From Hyphomicrobium sp. (GTDB lineage Bacteria; Pseudomonadota; Alphaproteobacteria; Rhizobiales; Hyphomicrobiaceae), in NCBI RefSeq assembly GCF_009026145.1, contig NZ_WBUE01000016.1:27027-91026 (forward strand): 64,000 nucleotides of DNA, given 5' to 3'. A program made the translations under genes and the position numbers. Shown here one piece after another: positions 16,858-26,500 of this stretch. The stretch's first letter is position 1; every line of letters begins with the position of its first letter. The notes below the pieces were generated by a model, which worked only from the letters and a program-made list of their open reading frames with translations, made no database searches and was not told the origin of the DNA.

Positions 16858-18021
16858 TCAGCTTTTGTCGATGAGGAGGACGACCTTGTCCTCGGCCGGG
16901 TCGACAATAGCGAGCTGGTCGTCGGCGACGAAGTACCGGCACGGGCCCAACTCATCCGCCTCCGAGAGCACCGGTTCGGGGAACTCTTCAAGCTCGATAT
17001 CGCTCGGCACGCTCCAGCCGACCCGCAGATCCGCGACGTCGACCTCACGTCCGAGGCGGACCGATCCCAAGATGAGCTCGCGCTCGTCCGCGCTAAGGTG
17101 GATGTCGGTCGAGCACCTGCCGCCGGACCCAGCCGCCGCATGTCGCCGCGGGGTGGCCGGAATGACGGCGACGACCTCGTAGGTATCGGGGTCGCAGATG
17201 ACGTATTCGTCCTCGACCCAGACGTACACGTAGTCCCGATACTCGGGGACGATATCGATAACCGCGATAGGCACAGGGACGAAGTGCCAGTGGCGCGGCA
17301 GGCGGCGCCCGATCGATATATCGATGTCGACGTCGGTGTGGTGCTTTGCGTCGGTCTTGTCGCGGAAGGCGCTCTGCACGCGGTCGCGCTTGTCATCCGA
17401 GAGCTCGACCTGCTTGACGCGCTCCGACTTGTCGGTAGGGGCAGCCGTGTCGGCATCCTTTCCGGTGACGCTATCCTGCGCCTCCTTATCCTCCTTATCC
17501 TCCGTCTGCTTGGCCGCGTCCTTGACCTTGTCCTTGGTGCGCGCCTGAGCATCGTCCTCGTCCGGCTTCCCGTCGAGCTTGGCGCGCTCGGCGGCCCTCT
17601 TCGACGGACGCGTGTCGTCCGCCTTCGCACGCTCCTCGTCGGCCTCGCGCTCGGCCCGCGCCTTAGCCCTATTGCCAGCGTCTCCACCACGATCGGAGTC
17701 GTCGGCATCCCGTTGACGTTCACCTCTATCGCCAGCCGGGCCTTCGGCCGAGCGGCGCGCCGGCGGCGTTTCGGTTGCTTCGCGCGCGGGTCCGGGCTCA
17801 ACCGCGGGACTGTCCCCGCCGCCACCCGCGCTCGGGCCGGCTCGCTCCGCCGGCGCTGCAGGACCACCTAGGTCCGGCCCGCCCCCCATTCCCGCTGGTC
17901 CTTCAACTCCCGGACCGCCGGGGGCTGGCCCGCCCATCCTGCCGTCTGGCCCTCCTTGTGCGTACGCGCAGCCCATGGCGCTGAGCATGAGCGTCGCGAC
18001 TAGCGTCATTGTTGTTCTCAT
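16858..18021 (-). CDS. DUF1236-type exported protein with a long charged linker
   Basis: A 387-residue protein with a signal peptide (residues 1-21, ending AMGCAYAQ; a lipobox-like Cys lies in the same place). Residues 22-95 are Gly/Pro-rich and 95-210 are a highly charged Asp/Glu/Lys/Arg stretch likely to be disordered. The C-terminal half contains two copies of the DUF1236 pattern (Y-x-Y-V-x-V-x-D-x-x-V-I-x-D-P), at about residues 265-290 and 365-385. DUF1236 proteins are exported and functionally undefined, found mostly in Rhizobiales. Confidence 0.75.
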   Translation of the reverse strand: MRTTMTLVATLMLSAMGCAYAQGGPDGRMGGPAPGGPGVEGPAGMGGGPDLGGPAAPAERAGPSAGGGGDSPAVEPGPAREATETPPARRSAEGPAGDRGERQRDADDSDRGGDAGNRAKARAEREADEERAKADDTRPSKRAAERAKLDGKPDEDDAQARTKDKVKDAAKQTEDKEDKEAQDSVTGKDADTAAPTDKSERVKQVELSDDKRDRVQSAFRDKTDAKHHTDVDIDISIGRRLPRHWHFVPVPIAVIDIVPEYRDYVYVWVEDEYVICDPDTYEVVAVIPATPRRHAAAGSGGRCSTDIHLSADERELILGSVRLGREVDVADLRVGWSVPSDIELEEFPEPVLSEADELGPCRYFVADDQLAIVDPAEDKVVLLIDKS

Positions 18022-18290
18022 CTTGACGTCTCCATTCGCAACAAGAGAGCACGCATCATGCGAACTCGAGACGCCAACGGAGTGTGCCGATTAAGTGTTC
18101 CCGGGCGCGGCCTGCTGACCAGTGCTTAGTTGGCGCGCGGGCGGTGAACCAAATGGATCGCCGTGAGTTGATTGCCTCAAAGAGAAGCTGGTCTTCGTCG
18201 GTGGACGAGCGGGCGAGCGTCACCCCGCCAGCAGCTTGATTGCCGGCTTCACAGCCGCCGAGGCCGCGCGTGCGGCACTAGCCAGAGAGC

Positions 18291-18464
18291 CTACTTATCG
18301 TCGCTGTAAGGCTGCTCGCCCTCGACGTACGGGCGCACCTTGCGCCACAGGCGATGGTAGTCGTTCGCATACCGGCGCTGCTCTTCGATATCATCGGCGA
18401 GCCGCGACGCTTCCCGCAGCCGCTCCATCTCGCTCAGCGCCTTTTCGACCTGCTCTCTCGTCAT
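18291..18464 (-). CDS. Small hypothetical protein (57 aa)
   Basis: The product begins MTREQVEKALSEMERLREAS and is acidic and helix-forming, ending EGEQPYSDDK. The frame is open to 18557, but Met at 18464 has a good ribosome site (GAGGAG about 10 bases upstream) and starts the ordered part. No family is recognised. The heptad-like leucine/alanine pattern suggests a small cytoplasmic helical protein. Confidence 0.55.
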   Translation of the reverse strand: MTREQVEKALSEMERLREASRLADDIEEQRRYANDYHRLWRKVRPYVEGEQPYSDDK

Positions 18465-18795
18465 GCGAGGCTCCTCGTGCCCGACCTCGGGCGGCGTGAG
18501 GCAACGCGCGCCATCGGCGAGAGATATATCGCCAGTCTGCCCTGCTGAACAACGCACAACATCCGCTATTCATGGCCGGCAAAGCAGGAATGCTGCAACA
18601 CATATCAGCGGCGTTGCGAATTGCTAACGATCTCCCGGACATTCTCGTTGAGGAAGCTCGCCACGCGCCAGGCATTTGCACGCAAGCTCACCCATACCGG
18701 CTACAAGGATCGGAACCTCGCCTTCCGGCGCGTGTTTGCCTAACGAGCAGCGCGCGGATCGGTTCTCAGGGTTCACAAACTTTGCTGAGGTCCAT
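18465..18795. other. Intergenic region between divergent genes
   Basis: About 330 bases between the small minus-strand gene and the plus-strand sorbosone dehydrogenase-like gene. It must hold both promoters. I see no ORF, RNA gene or clear repeat. A TGAGG ribosome site sits just before 18796. Confidence 0.35.
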
Positions 18796-20124
18796 ATGCG
18801 CACAGCAGTCGCATCTATAGTCGCCGCTGTCCTAGCCGTGAGCAGTTCGGCCCATGCGCAAGAGCAGCCGGGCTTTGGGCCAAACCCGAAGCTGCCTGAG
18901 CCGCAGTATTCACTGTTTCCGACCGTCAACATCGCCCCGGCGACGAGCTGGCGCGACGGTGCCAAGCCGGCGCCTGCGGACGGATTGAGCGTGATGGCAT
19001 TGGCGACGGGCCTCGAGCATCCGCGCTGGCTCTACACGCTGCCCAACGGCGACATTCTGGTCGCCGAGACGAACGCGCCGCCGAAGCCGGAGGACGGCAA
19101 GGGCATCAAAGGCTGGTTCATGAAGCTCTTCATGCGGCGTGCCACCGGTCCGGCGAAAAGCGCCAACCGCATCCGGTTGCTGCGCGATGCCGACGGCGAC
19201 GGTGTGGCGGAGGTCGATGAAGTGTTCCTCGACGGGCTCAACTCCCCGTTCGGCATGGCACTCATCGGCGACAGCTTCTATGTCGCCAACACCGATGCCG
19301 TGCTGCGCTTTCCCTACAAGGATGGCGAGATCATCGGCGCCGGGGTCAAGGTGACCGATCTCCCCGCCGGTCGGCTCAATCACCATTGGACGAAGAACAT
19401 CATTGCCAGCCGCGACGGCAAGCGGCTTTACGCAACCGTCGGCTCCAACAGCAACGTCGGCGAAAACGGCCTCGACAAGGAGGAGGGTCGCGCCGCCATT
19501 TGGGAGATCGACTTGGAGACGGGCAAGAAGCGGATCTTCGCCTCCGGGCTGCGCAATCCCAACGGCATGGCCTGGGAGCCGACGACAGGTCAATTGTGGA
19601 CCGTCGTCAATGAGCGCGACGAGCTCGGCAACGACCTCGTCCCCGACTACCTGACCTCGGTGAAGGACGGCGGCTTCTACGGCTGGCCCTACAGCTACTG
19701 GGGCCAGCACGTCGATACGCGCGTCAAGGAGCAGAAGCCCGACCTCGTCGCCACGGCGATCGCGCCCGACTACGGCCTCGGTGCGCACAGCGCGGCACTC
19801 GGGCTGACGTTCTACGAAGGCACCCTATTGCCCGAAGACTATCGCGGTGGCGCATTCATCGGCCTGCACGGCTCGTGGAATCGCGAGCCGCGCGCCGGCT
19901 ACAAGGTGACCTTCGTGCCATTCGCCAACGGGCGCCCGTCCGGACCGCCGAAGGACGTGCTCATCGGTTTCGTCGACGGCGAGGGCAACGCGCAAGGTCG
20001 CCCTGTGGGCGTTGCGGTAGACAAGACGGGGGCGCTGCTCGTTGCCGATGACGTGGGCGGCCGCGTGTGGCGCGTGACGCCGGCCGCTGGCGCGCCGGCG
20101 ATACCTCGCGCGGCATCTCAGTAA
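18796..20124 (+). CDS. Sorbosone dehydrogenase-like periplasmic PQQ-type beta-propeller protein
   Basis: A 442-residue protein with a Sec signal peptide (cleavage after SSSAHA, about residue 21). The rest is a six-bladed propeller of the L-sorbosone/glucose dehydrogenase (GSDH) family. Typical motifs are [21 protein letters not shown] (truncated here), [44 protein letters not shown] and a C-terminal [18 protein letters not shown]. Relatives oxidise sugar aldehydes or use PQQ, though many have no proven activity. The Met at 18796 is favoured over the earlier frame start (18676) because the signal peptide begins there. Confidence 0.88.
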   Translation: MRTAVASIVAAVLAVSSSAHAQEQPGFGPNPKLPEPQYSLFPTVNIAPATSWRDGAKPAPADGLSVMALATGLEHPRWLYTLPNGDILVAETNAPPKPEDGKGIKGWFMKLFMRRATGPAKSANRIRLLRDADGDGVAEVDEVFLDGLNSPFGMALIGDSFYVANTDAVLRFPYKDGEIIGAGVKVTDLPAGRLNHHWTKNIIASRDGKRLYATVGSNSNVGENGLDKEEGRAAIWEIDLETGKKRIFASGLRNPNGMAWEPTTGQLWTVVNERDELGNDLVPDYLTSVKDGGFYGWPYSYWGQHVDTRVKEQKPDLVATAIAPDYGLGAHSAALGLTFYEGTLLPEDYRGGAFIGLHGSWNREPRAGYKVTFVPFANGRPSGPPKDVLIGFVDGEGNAQGRPVGVAVDKTGALLVADDVGGRVWRVTPAAGAPAIPRAASQ

Positions 20125-20252
20125 GCGTTCTACAAGCGGAAAGCTGCGCCCATGCAGGGCGTGCATGGCGTTCCAGGTGTGCCGCGTGGCACAGCGGGAA
20201 CGTCGCGTGAGCGGTAGTGGTTGTGCAGCGACACAGAAGTGGAGTTCGCAAG

Positions 20253-20390
20253 ATGCCGCTCTTCTTTTTGCCCTTCCTCTATTCGCAGCTGTTGCTCTCA
20301 AGCGCGACCAATTACTGGACCGAGGCAGGCGAGGAGTACTACAGCCCCTCGCTGCCTTCCCCGGAGACGATCGCGCAGGTCCTCCGCTGA
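20253..20390 (+). CDS. Possible small protein (45 aa) with hydrophobic N-terminus
   Basis: A 45-codon ORF running from ATG to TGA, with GTGGAG about 10 bases upstream. The product starts MPLFFLPFLYSQLLLSS and ends with a polar tail containing GEEYYSPSLPSPETIAQ, resembling a short membrane-anchored or exported peptide. No family is recognised. It sits between the sorbosone dehydrogenase-like gene and the tautomerase gene on the same strand. Confidence 0.4.
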   Translation: MPLFFLPFLYSQLLLSSATNYWTEAGEEYYSPSLPSPETIAQVLR

Positions 20391-20462
20391 CCTAGGGTGG
20401 TTGTTTCTGTGGGGTGCAGGGCCTACACAGGGCGGCTTCACAAGCCGCCAGGTAACCAGCCT

Positions 20463-20852
20463 ATGCCGCTCCTCCGCTTCGACCTCATCGAAGGCCGCAC
20501 CGACACTGAGATAAAGACGCTGCTCGACGCCGCGCACCGGGCGATGCTCGCCGCCTTCAACGTCCCGGCGCGCGATCGCTATCAGATCGTCAACGAGCAC
20601 AAGGCATCGCGCATGGTCGTCGAGGATACCGGTCTCGGCATCCCGCGCACGAGGAACATTGTTGTGGTGCAGGTGATCACTCGCCCGCGCGGCAAAGAGG
20701 CGAAGCAGCGATTTTACCGGTTCCTCGTCGAGGAGCTGCAGAAGAGCTGCGGAATCGCTGCGTCCGACGTCATGGTATCGATGGTCGAGAACACCGACGA
20801 GGACTGGTCGTTTGGCCTCGGGCGGGCGCAGTTCTTAGACGGCGACCTCTAG
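20463..20852 (+). CDS. Tautomerase family protein
   Basis: A 129-residue protein of the tautomerase/4-oxalocrotonate tautomerase superfamily. The start at 20463 places Pro directly after the initiator Met (MPLLRFDLIEGR). That N-terminal proline, exposed after Met removal, is the catalytic base of the family. The length of about 130 residues puts it in the longer cis-CaaD/MSAD-like group with two beta-alpha-beta units. The chemical substrate is unknown. The frame extends upstream to 20397, but such a start would bury the catalytic proline. Confidence 0.85.
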   Translation: MPLLRFDLIEGRTDTEIKTLLDAAHRAMLAAFNVPARDRYQIVNEHKASRMVVEDTGLGIPRTRNIVVVQVITRPRGKEAKQRFYRFLVEELQKSCGIAASDVMVSMVENTDEDWSFGLGRAQFLDGDL

Positions 20853-20861
20853 CTCGCGACA

Positions 20862-21467
20862 CTATTCGCGGGGCTTGGGGGCGTGCTCAGCGAGCAGCGA
20901 GCGCAGCATGCGCACAACGCGCGAAGCGGGACCGCTGGAGCAGCACTGGAGCGAAATGCGCGCGCCCTCGAATAGCAGAAAGACTTCGTCGGCGAGTTGG
21001 TCGGGGTCTTCATAGCCGGCTTCGCGGAAGAGGGCGACGAGGCGGTTGCGCTTACGCGTCTTATAGTCGTCGATGATCTTTCGTGCCGGGTGGTCGAGCT
21101 CGCGCATCTCGACCGCCGCATTGGCGATGGCGCAACCACGTTCGCCGCCGTCAGTGAGGACCTTCTCGACGTATCGCACCCACCCCTCGAGCTGGGCATT
21201 CGCATCGCCGGGATGCTCACGCGCCAGGGCCTCCCAGACGTCATCCCCCTCCTTGGCAAGCTGGTTGAGATAGGCGGCGATCAGCTCGTCCTTGGAACCA
21301 AAGTGACGATAGAGCGTCATTTTGTTCGTGGCCGCGGCCTCTGCGATGGCTTCGACACCCACGGCGCGGATGCCATGGCGGTAAAATAGCTCCCTAGCGG
21401 CCGCGAGAATGCGCTCGCGGGGTGGCGGCTGTGCGGGTTCTGCTGTGCGGTTAATGGTGCTTACCAT
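20862..21467 (-). CDS. TetR/AcrR-family transcriptional regulator
   Basis: A 201-residue repressor with an N-terminal TetR helix-turn-helix at about 15-65: RERILAAARELFYRHGIRAV, then AIAEAAATNKMTLYRHFGSK. The C-terminal ligand domain resembles that of regulators placed beside azoreductase or efflux genes. It is divergent from the azoreductase gene and shares with it a region containing two TGACCGGTCA-like palindromes, the likely operators. It probably represses itself and the azoreductase, and possibly the RND pair. The inducer is not known. Confidence 0.9.
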   Translation of the reverse strand: MVSTINRTAEPAQPPPRERILAAARELFYRHGIRAVGVEAIAEAAATNKMTLYRHFGSKDELIAAYLNQLAKEGDDVWEALAREHPGDANAQLEGWVRYVEKVLTDGGERGCAIANAAVEMRELDHPARKIIDDYKTRKRNRLVALFREAGYEDPDQLADEVFLLFEGARISLQCCSSGPASRVVRMLRSLLAEHAPKPRE

Positions 21468-21486
21468 GGCCTCTTGACATAGGGTG

Positions 21487-21526
21487 TGACCGGTCAGTAT
21501 ACGAGAGGGAGTTACCGGTCAGTAAC
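21487..21526. promoter_or_regulatory. Two operator-like palindromes between tetR and the azoreductase gene
   Basis: TGACCGGTCA at 21487-21496 is a perfect 10-bp palindrome. The related GTTAC-CGGTCA-GTAAC element occupies 21511-21526. The shared core ACCGGTCAGTA recurs at a 25-bp distance (21489 and 21514). Paired palindromes directly between divergent TetR and target genes are typical TetR-family binding sites. A TTGACA-like hexamer (TTGACA at about 21474-21479) lies at the left and could be the azoreductase -35 box. Confidence 0.7.
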
Positions 21527-21590
21527 ACAGTGTGCGGACGCTGTCATGCTCTTAGTTTCGCCGCACCGCACCAAATCCCGCGAGTATATC

Positions 21591-22283
21591 ATGCAGCCAG
21601 CCAGCACCGTGCAGCACAAAGCCACGCACCCGGATGGTTTGAGGCCGGACGAGGCGAGACGCAATATCCTGTGCCTGACGAGCAGCCCCCGGCGTGACAC
21701 CTCCTATTCGAGCCTTGTGGCTATGCGGGTGTTGCGGGAGCTGCGTCAAGTCTATCCAGACGCCACCGTCACGATTCGCGATCTTGCACGCAATCCCCTT
21801 CCGCATATCGACGAGGACTTCGTCACCGCTACCCGGTCCATCGCAGGCGCGCGCACCGACCGCCAGCGCGCGCAAGTTGAGCGCTCGGATGCGCTGATCG
21901 ACGAGCTGTTCGCCGCCGACGCGATCGTCATCGCCGCGTCCATGATCAATTTCGGGGTGCCGTCGACTTTGAAGGCGTGGATCGACCACGTCGTCTGCCC
22001 TGGACGGACGTTCCGTTATACCAACACCGGCTCGCAGGGGCTGCTGCGCGGACGCCGCGCCATCCTCGTATTGTCTCGCGGCGGGATCTATTCGGGCGGC
22101 CCGCTGCGCTCGTTCCAGCACGACGAAAGCTATTTGCGCTCGGTCCTCGATTTCATCGGCATCACTGACGTGCAGTCGATCATTCTCGAGGGCATGGCGC
22201 TGGGGCCGGAGTTTGCCGAGCGGGCCGTCGATGCCGCCATGCGGCGGGCAGCGGCCGTCGCCGGTGTCCTCGCTGCCGCGTAG
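21591..22283 (+). CDS. azoR: FMN-dependent NADH-azoreductase family protein
   Basis: A 230-residue flavodoxin-fold quinone/azo reductase of the AcpD/AzoR family. The flavin-phosphate segment is LTSSPRRDTSYSSLVAMRV near residue 27; the motif AADAIVIAASMINFGVPSTL follows, then the aromatic FRYTNTGSQGLLRGRRA and the SRGG loop. The frame opens at 21486, but that start would lie inside the operator region, so Met at 21591 (or 21546) is preferred. It is expected to reduce quinones with NAD(P)H. It is regulated, by inference, by the divergent TetR. Confidence 0.85.
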   Translation: MQPASTVQHKATHPDGLRPDEARRNILCLTSSPRRDTSYSSLVAMRVLRELRQVYPDATVTIRDLARNPLPHIDEDFVTATRSIAGARTDRQRAQVERSDALIDELFAADAIVIAASMINFGVPSTLKAWIDHVVCPGRTFRYTNTGSQGLLRGRRAILVLSRGGIYSGGPLRSFQHDESYLRSVLDFIGITDVQSIILEGMALGPEFAERAVDAAMRRAAAVAGVLAAA

Positions 22284-22355
22284 CCGACCGTTACACGACG
22301 CATTCTCATCGCACCGGGAACGCAAGCGCGCTTCCAACACATCCAACGGATACCT

Positions 22356-23549
22356 ATGCCTATCTTACCGATTGCCCGCCTTGCCGTTCCTTTGTCGCTT
22401 GTCGCTGCGCTGCTGGCGGGATGCGGGGAAGCCCAGACGGAGGCGCAGGGCGCGCCGCCTCCTCCGCCGCAAGTCAGCGTCGCCAAGCCGGTGCAGAAGA
22501 TGGTGACGGAGCGCGACGAGTACGTTGGGCGGTTCGTTGCCTTCGACTACGTCGAGGTGCGCGCGCGCGTGTCGGGCTATCTCGAGAAGATCCACTTCAA
22601 GGACGGCCAGATCGTCAAGCAGGGCGATCCGCTGTTCACCATCGACCGGCGACCGTTCCAGACCGTGCTCGAGCAGGCCAAGGCCGCCGTAGAGCAAGCG
22701 AAAGCCAACCTCGCCTTCGCCGAAAGTGATTTGAAGCGCGGCGAAAGCCTGCGCACGGGCACGACCATCACCCAGCAGGCGCTCGATCAGCGCTTGCAGG
22801 CATCGCGGGTCGCCGCGGCTGCCGTGACATCGCAACAGGCTGCGGTCGAGCAGGCCGAGCTCGATCTGAGCTTCACCGAGCTCAAGGCACCGATCTCCGG
22901 GCGCATCGGCGACCGGCGCGTCTCGATCGGCAACCTCGTGTCGGGCGGGTCGACGGGTAGCACCACGCTTCTGGCGACCATCGCCTCGATCGATCCAATC
23001 CGTTTCGAGTTCACCATGGATGAAGCGTCGTACCTGCGCTACCTGCGTATGGCCAGCAGCGCGGCCTCGAGCGCCGCGAACCGCGGCATGTCGCTTCCTG
23101 TTCGTCTCAAGCTGATCGACGAGGATGCCTTTACGCACGAAGGCACCATCGACTTCGTCGACAACACGATCGACCGCTCGTCAGGCACTATTCGCGGCCG
23201 CGCCCTGTTCGCCAACACCGACGGCCGTCTGACTCCGGGTATGTTCGGGCGCATCCAGATCGCCACCTCCGCGCCCGCGACTGCGCTACTCGTGCCGGAT
23301 TCCGCCATCGGCACGGAGCAGGTGCGCAAGTTCGTCTATGTGCTGAGCCCCGATAACGTGGCGACGCCGAAGTACGTTACTCTCGGCCAGGTCGTTGACG
23401 GAATGCGCGTCGTGCAGGGGCTGCAAGCGGACGACACCATCATCGTGAACGGCCTGATGCGCGTGCGTCCGGGCGCCAAGGTGACGCCGGAGCAAGTCGC
23501 GGCCGAGGCGGGCAGCATTCGCGCGACCTCGTCCATCCGCACCAACTAA
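22356..23549 (+). CDS. RND efflux periplasmic adaptor (membrane fusion lipoprotein)
   Basis: A 397-residue AcrA/MexA-type adaptor. The signal peptide ends in the lipobox LLAGC with Cys23, so it should be an inner-membrane-anchored lipoprotein. The order is lipoyl half (RVSGYLEKIHFKDGQIVKQG), alpha-helical hairpin (about 105-165), second lipoyl half (ELKAPISGRIGDRRVSIGN), then beta-barrel and membrane-proximal domains. It bridges the pump to an outer-membrane channel. The pump gene starts 12 bases downstream. No outer-membrane factor gene follows, so a TolC-like partner must be encoded elsewhere. Confidence 0.94.
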   Translation: MPILPIARLAVPLSLVAALLAGCGEAQTEAQGAPPPPPQVSVAKPVQKMVTERDEYVGRFVAFDYVEVRARVSGYLEKIHFKDGQIVKQGDPLFTIDRRPFQTVLEQAKAAVEQAKANLAFAESDLKRGESLRTGTTITQQALDQRLQASRVAAAAVTSQQAAVEQAELDLSFTELKAPISGRIGDRRVSIGNLVSGGSTGSTTLLATIASIDPIRFEFTMDEASYLRYLRMASSAASSAANRGMSLPVRLKLIDEDAFTHEGTIDFVDNTIDRSSGTIRGRALFANTDGRLTPGMFGRIQIATSAPATALLVPDSAIGTEQVRKFVYVLSPDNVATPKYVTLGQVVDGMRVVQGLQADDTIIVNGLMRVRPGAKVTPEQVAAEAGSIRATSSIRTN

Positions 23550-23561
23550 GGGCACGCCGCG

Positions 23562-26500
23562 ATGCGACTGTCGCACTTCTTCATCGACCGGCCGATTTTC
23601 GCCAGCGTGATCTCGATCATCTTCGTGATCGTAGGCGCGGTGGCGTTGGGCCGACTGCCGATCGCGCAGTATCCGGATATCGCTCCGCCGGTCGTCAACG
23701 TCACCGGTCAATATCCGGGCGCCAGCGCCGAGGTCGTCGCCAACACCGTCGTTGCGCCGCTAGAGCAGCAGATCAACGGCGTCGAGCGCATGCTCTACAT
23801 CTCGTCGAACTCGACGGTCGACGGGCGCTTCACGATCTCGGTGACGTTCGACCTCGGAACCGACCTCGATACCGCTCAGGTGCAGGTGCAGAACCGGGTG
23901 GCGGTCGCGCAACCGCGACTGCCGGCGGACGTGCGCAACATCGGCGTGACGGTGGCCAAGGCCTCGCCCGACCTGATGATGGTCGTGCACTTATATTCGC
24001 CCGACCAGTCGCGTGACACGCTGTTCATCTCCAACTACGCCAGCGTCAACGTCGTCGACGTGCTGAGCCGCATCCAAGGCGTCGGCTCGATCACGGTGTT
24101 CGGCAGCCGCGACTACTCGATGCGCGTATGGCTCGATCCCGACCGGCTGCAGTCGCTCGGCCTTACCGCCAACGACGTGACGAGCGCGCTGCAGCGTCAG
24201 AACGTGCAGGTAGCGGCCGGCATCCTCAATCAGCCGCCTGTGACGCAGCCGGGGGCGTTCCAGATCTCGGTGCAGACGCTGGGGCGCCTCGCTGACCCCA
24301 ATCAGTTCGGCGAAATCGTCGTCAAGCAAAGCAACGATGCGGTGGTGCGGCTGAAGGATGTCGCGCGCGTCGAGCTAGCCGCGCTCGACTACGGCGTCAA
24401 CTCCTACCTCGACAAGAACCCGGCCACCGGTCTCGGCGTCTTCCAGCTGCCCGGCTCGAACGCCATCGACACGGCGGAGAAGATAAAGGAGACGATGGCC
24501 GAGCTGTCGAAGAGCTTTCCGGCCGGACTCAAGTACGACATCATCTACAACCCGACTGACTTCATTCAGCAGTCGGTCGACGCGGTCGTGACCACGATCC
24601 TCGAAGCGGTGCTCCTCGTCGTCCTCGTCGTGGTGCTGTTCCTGCAGACGTGGCGCGCGGCGATCATTCCCATCGTGGCCATCCCCGTGTCGCTCATCGG
24701 CACGTTCTTCCTTTTGGCGGCGTTCGGATTTTCGCTCAACAACCTGTCGCTGTTCGGACTGGTGCTGGCGATCGGCATCGTCGTCGACGATGCCATCGTC
24801 GTCGTCGAGAACGTCGAGCGCAACATGGCGAAGGGGCTGAGCCCGCGCGAGGCGGCCTACCGCACCATGGAAGAGGTGGGCGCGGCGCTGGTCGCCATCG
24901 CCCTGGTGCTCACCGCGGTGTTCGTACCCTCGGCCTTCATTACCGGCATCTCCGGCCAGTTCTACCGGCAGTTCGCGCTGACCATCGCCGGCGCAACGAT
25001 CATCTCGCTGATCGTGTCGCTGACGCTGTCGCCGGCGCTGTGCGCGCTGCTCCTCAAGCCGCACGGCGAAAGCCATCGCACGGCCTGGTACTTGTGGCCA
25101 CTGCGCGCCTTCTTCGCTGTCTTCAACTGGAGCTTCGACAAGCTTTCCAACGCCTATGGCCGGGTGGTCGGACGGCTGGTGCGGCTGGCGGTCATCATGC
25201 TGGTCGTCTACGTCGGCGTCATCGCCTACGGCATGAACGAGTTCCGCAAGACTCCGATCGGCTTCATTCCGGCGGTCGATGGCGGTTACCTCATCACCGT
25301 CACGCAGCTGCCGCCCGCCGCCTCGCTGGCGCGCACCGACGAAGTCAATCGGCGTGCCGTCGAGCTGGCGCTACAGGTGCCGGGCGTCGCGCACGCCGTG
25401 AACATCGTCGGCTTTTCCGGCGCCACGCGCACCAACGCACCCAACGCCGGAGCCGTGTTCGTGGTGCTGAAGCCGTTCGAGGAGCGGGCGAAGGACCCCA
25501 ACCAGTCGGCGCAGGCCATTCAAAAGGCACTCCTGGGGAAATTCTCGGCCATCCAGGACGCGATGGTGCTCGTCGTCGCGCCGCCGCCGGTGCGCGGCAT
25601 CGGCAACGCCGGCGGCTTCCGCATGATGATCCAGGATCGCGCCGGGGCGGGCCCGGGAGCGCTGCAACAGGCCGTCTTCGCGATGATGGCGAAGGCGAAC
25701 CAGACGCCGGGCCTGCAGCAGGTCTTCTCCTTGTTCGAGAACGCAACGCCGCAGCTCTATCTCGACATCGATCGCGTCAAGGCGCAGATGCTCGGCATCA
25801 ACGTGACGGATGTGTTCACTGCGCTGCAGACCTATCTCGGCTCGGCCTACGTCAACGACTTCAACCTGCTCGGCCGTACGTTCCGTGTGACGGCGCAAGC
25901 CGACAGCGCTTACCGCGCCGAGACCAAGGACGTGCTCAAGCTTCGCGTGCGTAATTCGGCTGGCGACACGGTGCCGCTCGGTAGCTTCACGACGGTGCAC
26001 GACATTTCGGCGCCATCGCGCGTTCCGCGCTACAACCTCTATCCGGCGGCGGAGCTCGACGGCGCGGCGGCGCCTGGTTATTCGCAGGGGCAGGCGATCG
26101 ATCTCATGCAGAAGCTAGCGGCAGAGACGCTGCCGCAGGGCTTCGGCTATGAATGGACCGAGCTCGCCTACCAGCAGATCCGCGCCGGCAACACCGCAGC
26201 GTTCGCGTTTGCGCTCGGCGTCGTGTTCGTGTTTCTCGTGCTCGCCGCCCAGTTCGAGAGCCTGACGCTGCCGCTCGCAGTCATCCTCATCGTGCCGATG
26301 AGCCTCATCGCCTCGATCACCGGCGTGATCATGCGCGGGATGGACAACAACATTCTCACCCAAGTCGGCTTCATCGTGCTCATCGGATTGGCCGCCAAGA
26401 ACGCCATTCTGATCGTCGAGTTCGCGTCGCAGCTCGAGGACGGGGGACGCAACAGGTGGGAGGCAGCGACGGAGGCGGCGCGACTGCGCATGCGGCCTAT

